A DNA stretch of 8,031 bases from an uncultured Clostridia bacterium (GTDB lineage: Bacteria; Bacillota; Clostridia; Christensenellales; CAG-917). The DNA is taken from NCBI GenBank assembly GCA_947589635.1, contig CANQCC010000070.1:1-8031 (forward strand), given 5' to 3'. The notes below the pieces were generated by a model, which was given only the letters and a program-made list of their open reading frames with translations, was not told where the DNA came from and made no database searches. Within the stretch, counting starts at the first letter, position 1; every line of letters begins with the position of its first letter. This document shows positions 7,092-8,031 of this stretch, piece after piece. Position numbers and translations under genes: made by a program.

Positions 7092-7936
7092 GCAGTCTTT
7101 TGGCACAAAAACTTAATGGGGCTGTATTGAGGGGCAAAATAAAATCACGTTCCGACTTTTGGCGGAACAATTTTGACGTTGAAAAAATCGAAAATATTGC
7201 GCAAGCCGAAACTGAAAGAATCGCCGACTCAGAAGAGCGCGGGATAGGCTTGGTTTGTTGCTTTGATGAGGAATTTCCGCATATAAACGGAAACATCAAA
7301 CTCTCGGAGCGTCCGTTTTTGCTTGCATACAAGGGCGATATAAAGATGTTGAACGACATCGGACATAATGTCGCCGTCGTAGGCTCGCTCTCTCCCGACG
7401 AGCGCATTTCTGCGCTCGAAGAATATGTTGTCGAGGCGCTTGTGAAGGAAAAATTCAATATTGTCAGCGGCTTGGCGCGGGGATGCGATACCGTTGCGCA
7501 CAGAGTTTGCCTTGACGCGGGCGGCAAAACCATAGCAATTTTGCCCACGACATTTGAAAGCATCTATCCGCCCGAAAACGCGGCGCTCTTGGACGAGATC
7601 GTGAAAAGCGGCGGGCTTGTCGTCACCGAATATGTGACCGAACCGAAAAGTTACAAGGAAAAGATAGCGCGATTTATCGAGCGGGACAGATTGCAGGCGA
7701 TGTTTTCGCGCGCGGTCGCGCTTATCGCGAGCCATGTCAAGGGCGAGAGCGACAGCGGAAGCAGACACGCCATGCAAAAAGCGGCAGAATATAATGTTCC
7801 GCGCTACGTCATGTACAACGAACATACCGATAATGCCGCGCCGATCTTCGCCCTCAACCGCACAGAATTAGAAACGGGTGCGGTCATTTTGATGCCGACA
7901 ACCATAGAGCACATTAACCATGAAATATTTGATTGA
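7088..7936 (+). CDS. Short DprA-like (SLOG/Rossmann) DNA-processing protein
   Basis: The protein has 282 residues. The DprA Rossmann core is complete: 'FDEEFP' and 'RPFLLAYKGD' (59-84), 'VAVVGSLSPDE' (95-105), 'SGLARGCDTVAH' (127-138), 'GGKTIAILP' (145-153), 'IYPPEN' (159-164), 'GGLVVTEY' (175-182) and 'SGSRHAMQKAA' (223-233). Classical DprA binds single-stranded DNA and loads RecA during transformation. This copy differs: it is short, has only about 50 residues before the core, lacks the C-terminal winged helix, and has Leu101 where GSR is usual, Pro153 where Gly is usual, and RDR instead of RNR (199-201). It ends in a GAVILMPTTIEHI segment. These differences and its neighbours suggest an accessory member of the family rather than the housekeeping competence protein. 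The start is supported by AAGGG and by ATGA overlap with the remnant; the end overlaps the next gene by 17 nt. Confidence 0.88.
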   Translation: MSSLLAQKLNGAVLRGKIKSRSDFWRNNFDVEKIENIAQAETERIADSEERGIGLVCCFDEEFPHINGNIKLSERPFLLAYKGDIKMLNDIGHNVAVVGSLSPDERISALEEYVVEALVKEKFNIVSGLARGCDTVAHRVCLDAGGKTIAILPTTFESIYPPENAALLDEIVKSGGLVVTEYVTEPKSYKEKIARFIERDRLQAMFSRAVALIASHVKGESDSGSRHAMQKAAEYNVPRYVMYNEHTDNAAPIFALNRTELETGAVILMPTTIEHINHEIFD

Positions 7937-8031
7937 TTTAGACGATACTATAATTTATTCAACCGACTTAAATAACGACGCGTATAACTATGCTCTGCGC
8001 AAATACCATTTGAAAACTTTGGAAAAGAACG
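7920..8031 (+). CDS. HAD-family hydrolase, N-terminal 37 residues (3' partial)
   Basis: From ATG 7920 the frame is open to the window end. It begins MKYLIDLDDTIIYST, which is HAD motif I (DxDxT): Asp6 would be the nucleophile and Asp8 the acid/base, typical of phosphatases acting on small phosphorylated molecules. The following 'LNNDAYNYALRKY' would be the start of the cap. The later HAD motifs lie outside the window. The start lies inside the end of the DprA-like gene (17-nt overlap) and lacks a clear ribosome binding site, so translation is probably coupled. The segment is AT-rich, about 31% GC by hand count. Confidence 0.75.
   Translation, partial: MKYLIDLDDTIIYSTDLNNDAYNYALRKYHLKTLEKN

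Noticed and set aside
7229..7825. Minus-strand open frames under the DprA-like gene
   Set aside because: The plus-strand frame carries all DprA motifs in order; the minus frames show none.

Overview
The window most likely comes from an uncultured gut-type Firmicute, for example a Clostridia or Christensenellales relative. This is inferred from four things: about 50-56% GC over most of the window, a very large repeat-built surface protein with a C-terminal membrane anchor, a clostripain-type lipoprotein protease, and Gram-positive style promoters and ribosome binding sites. No rRNA or other taxonomic marker is present, so the assignment is tentative.

Layout. Bases 1-3159 (+) hold the C-terminal 1,052 residues of a giant modular surface protein whose start lies outside the window. 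It is built from two alternating domain types that form composite repeats of about 519 bp, followed by one membrane helix and a charged cytoplasmic tail. Bases 3160-3426 are a convergent intergenic region with two long hairpins. Bases 3427-4650 (-) encode a polytopic membrane protein of unknown function. Bases 4768-6804 (-) encode a lipoprotein of the clostripain (peptidase C11) family with a clear His/Cys dyad. Its strong promoter lies at 6870-6899 and carries a perfect dyad symmetry. The two minus-strand genes are probably co-transcribed, with a possible extra promoter between them.

Bases 6948-8031 (+) carry a different module: a C-terminal remnant of a phosphoribosyltransferase, a complete short DprA-like protein, and the first 37 residues of a HAD-family hydrolase. 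The reading frames overlap at both junctions (ATGA, then 17 nt). This block is more AT-rich at both ends (about 37% and 31% GC by hand count) than the surface-protein gene (about 56% at its start). Its left gene is decapitated just beside the protease promoter, which suggests a horizontally acquired cassette whose left end was lost. A candidate promoter inside the remnant (7032-7060) could still drive the DprA-like gene and the hydrolase.

How the genes may work together. The surface protein, protease and membrane protein look like envelope functions, but no direct link between them is visible. The phosphoribosyltransferase / DprA-like / HAD trio looks like a nucleotide-centred or DNA-processing accessory system and is the most interesting part of the window.
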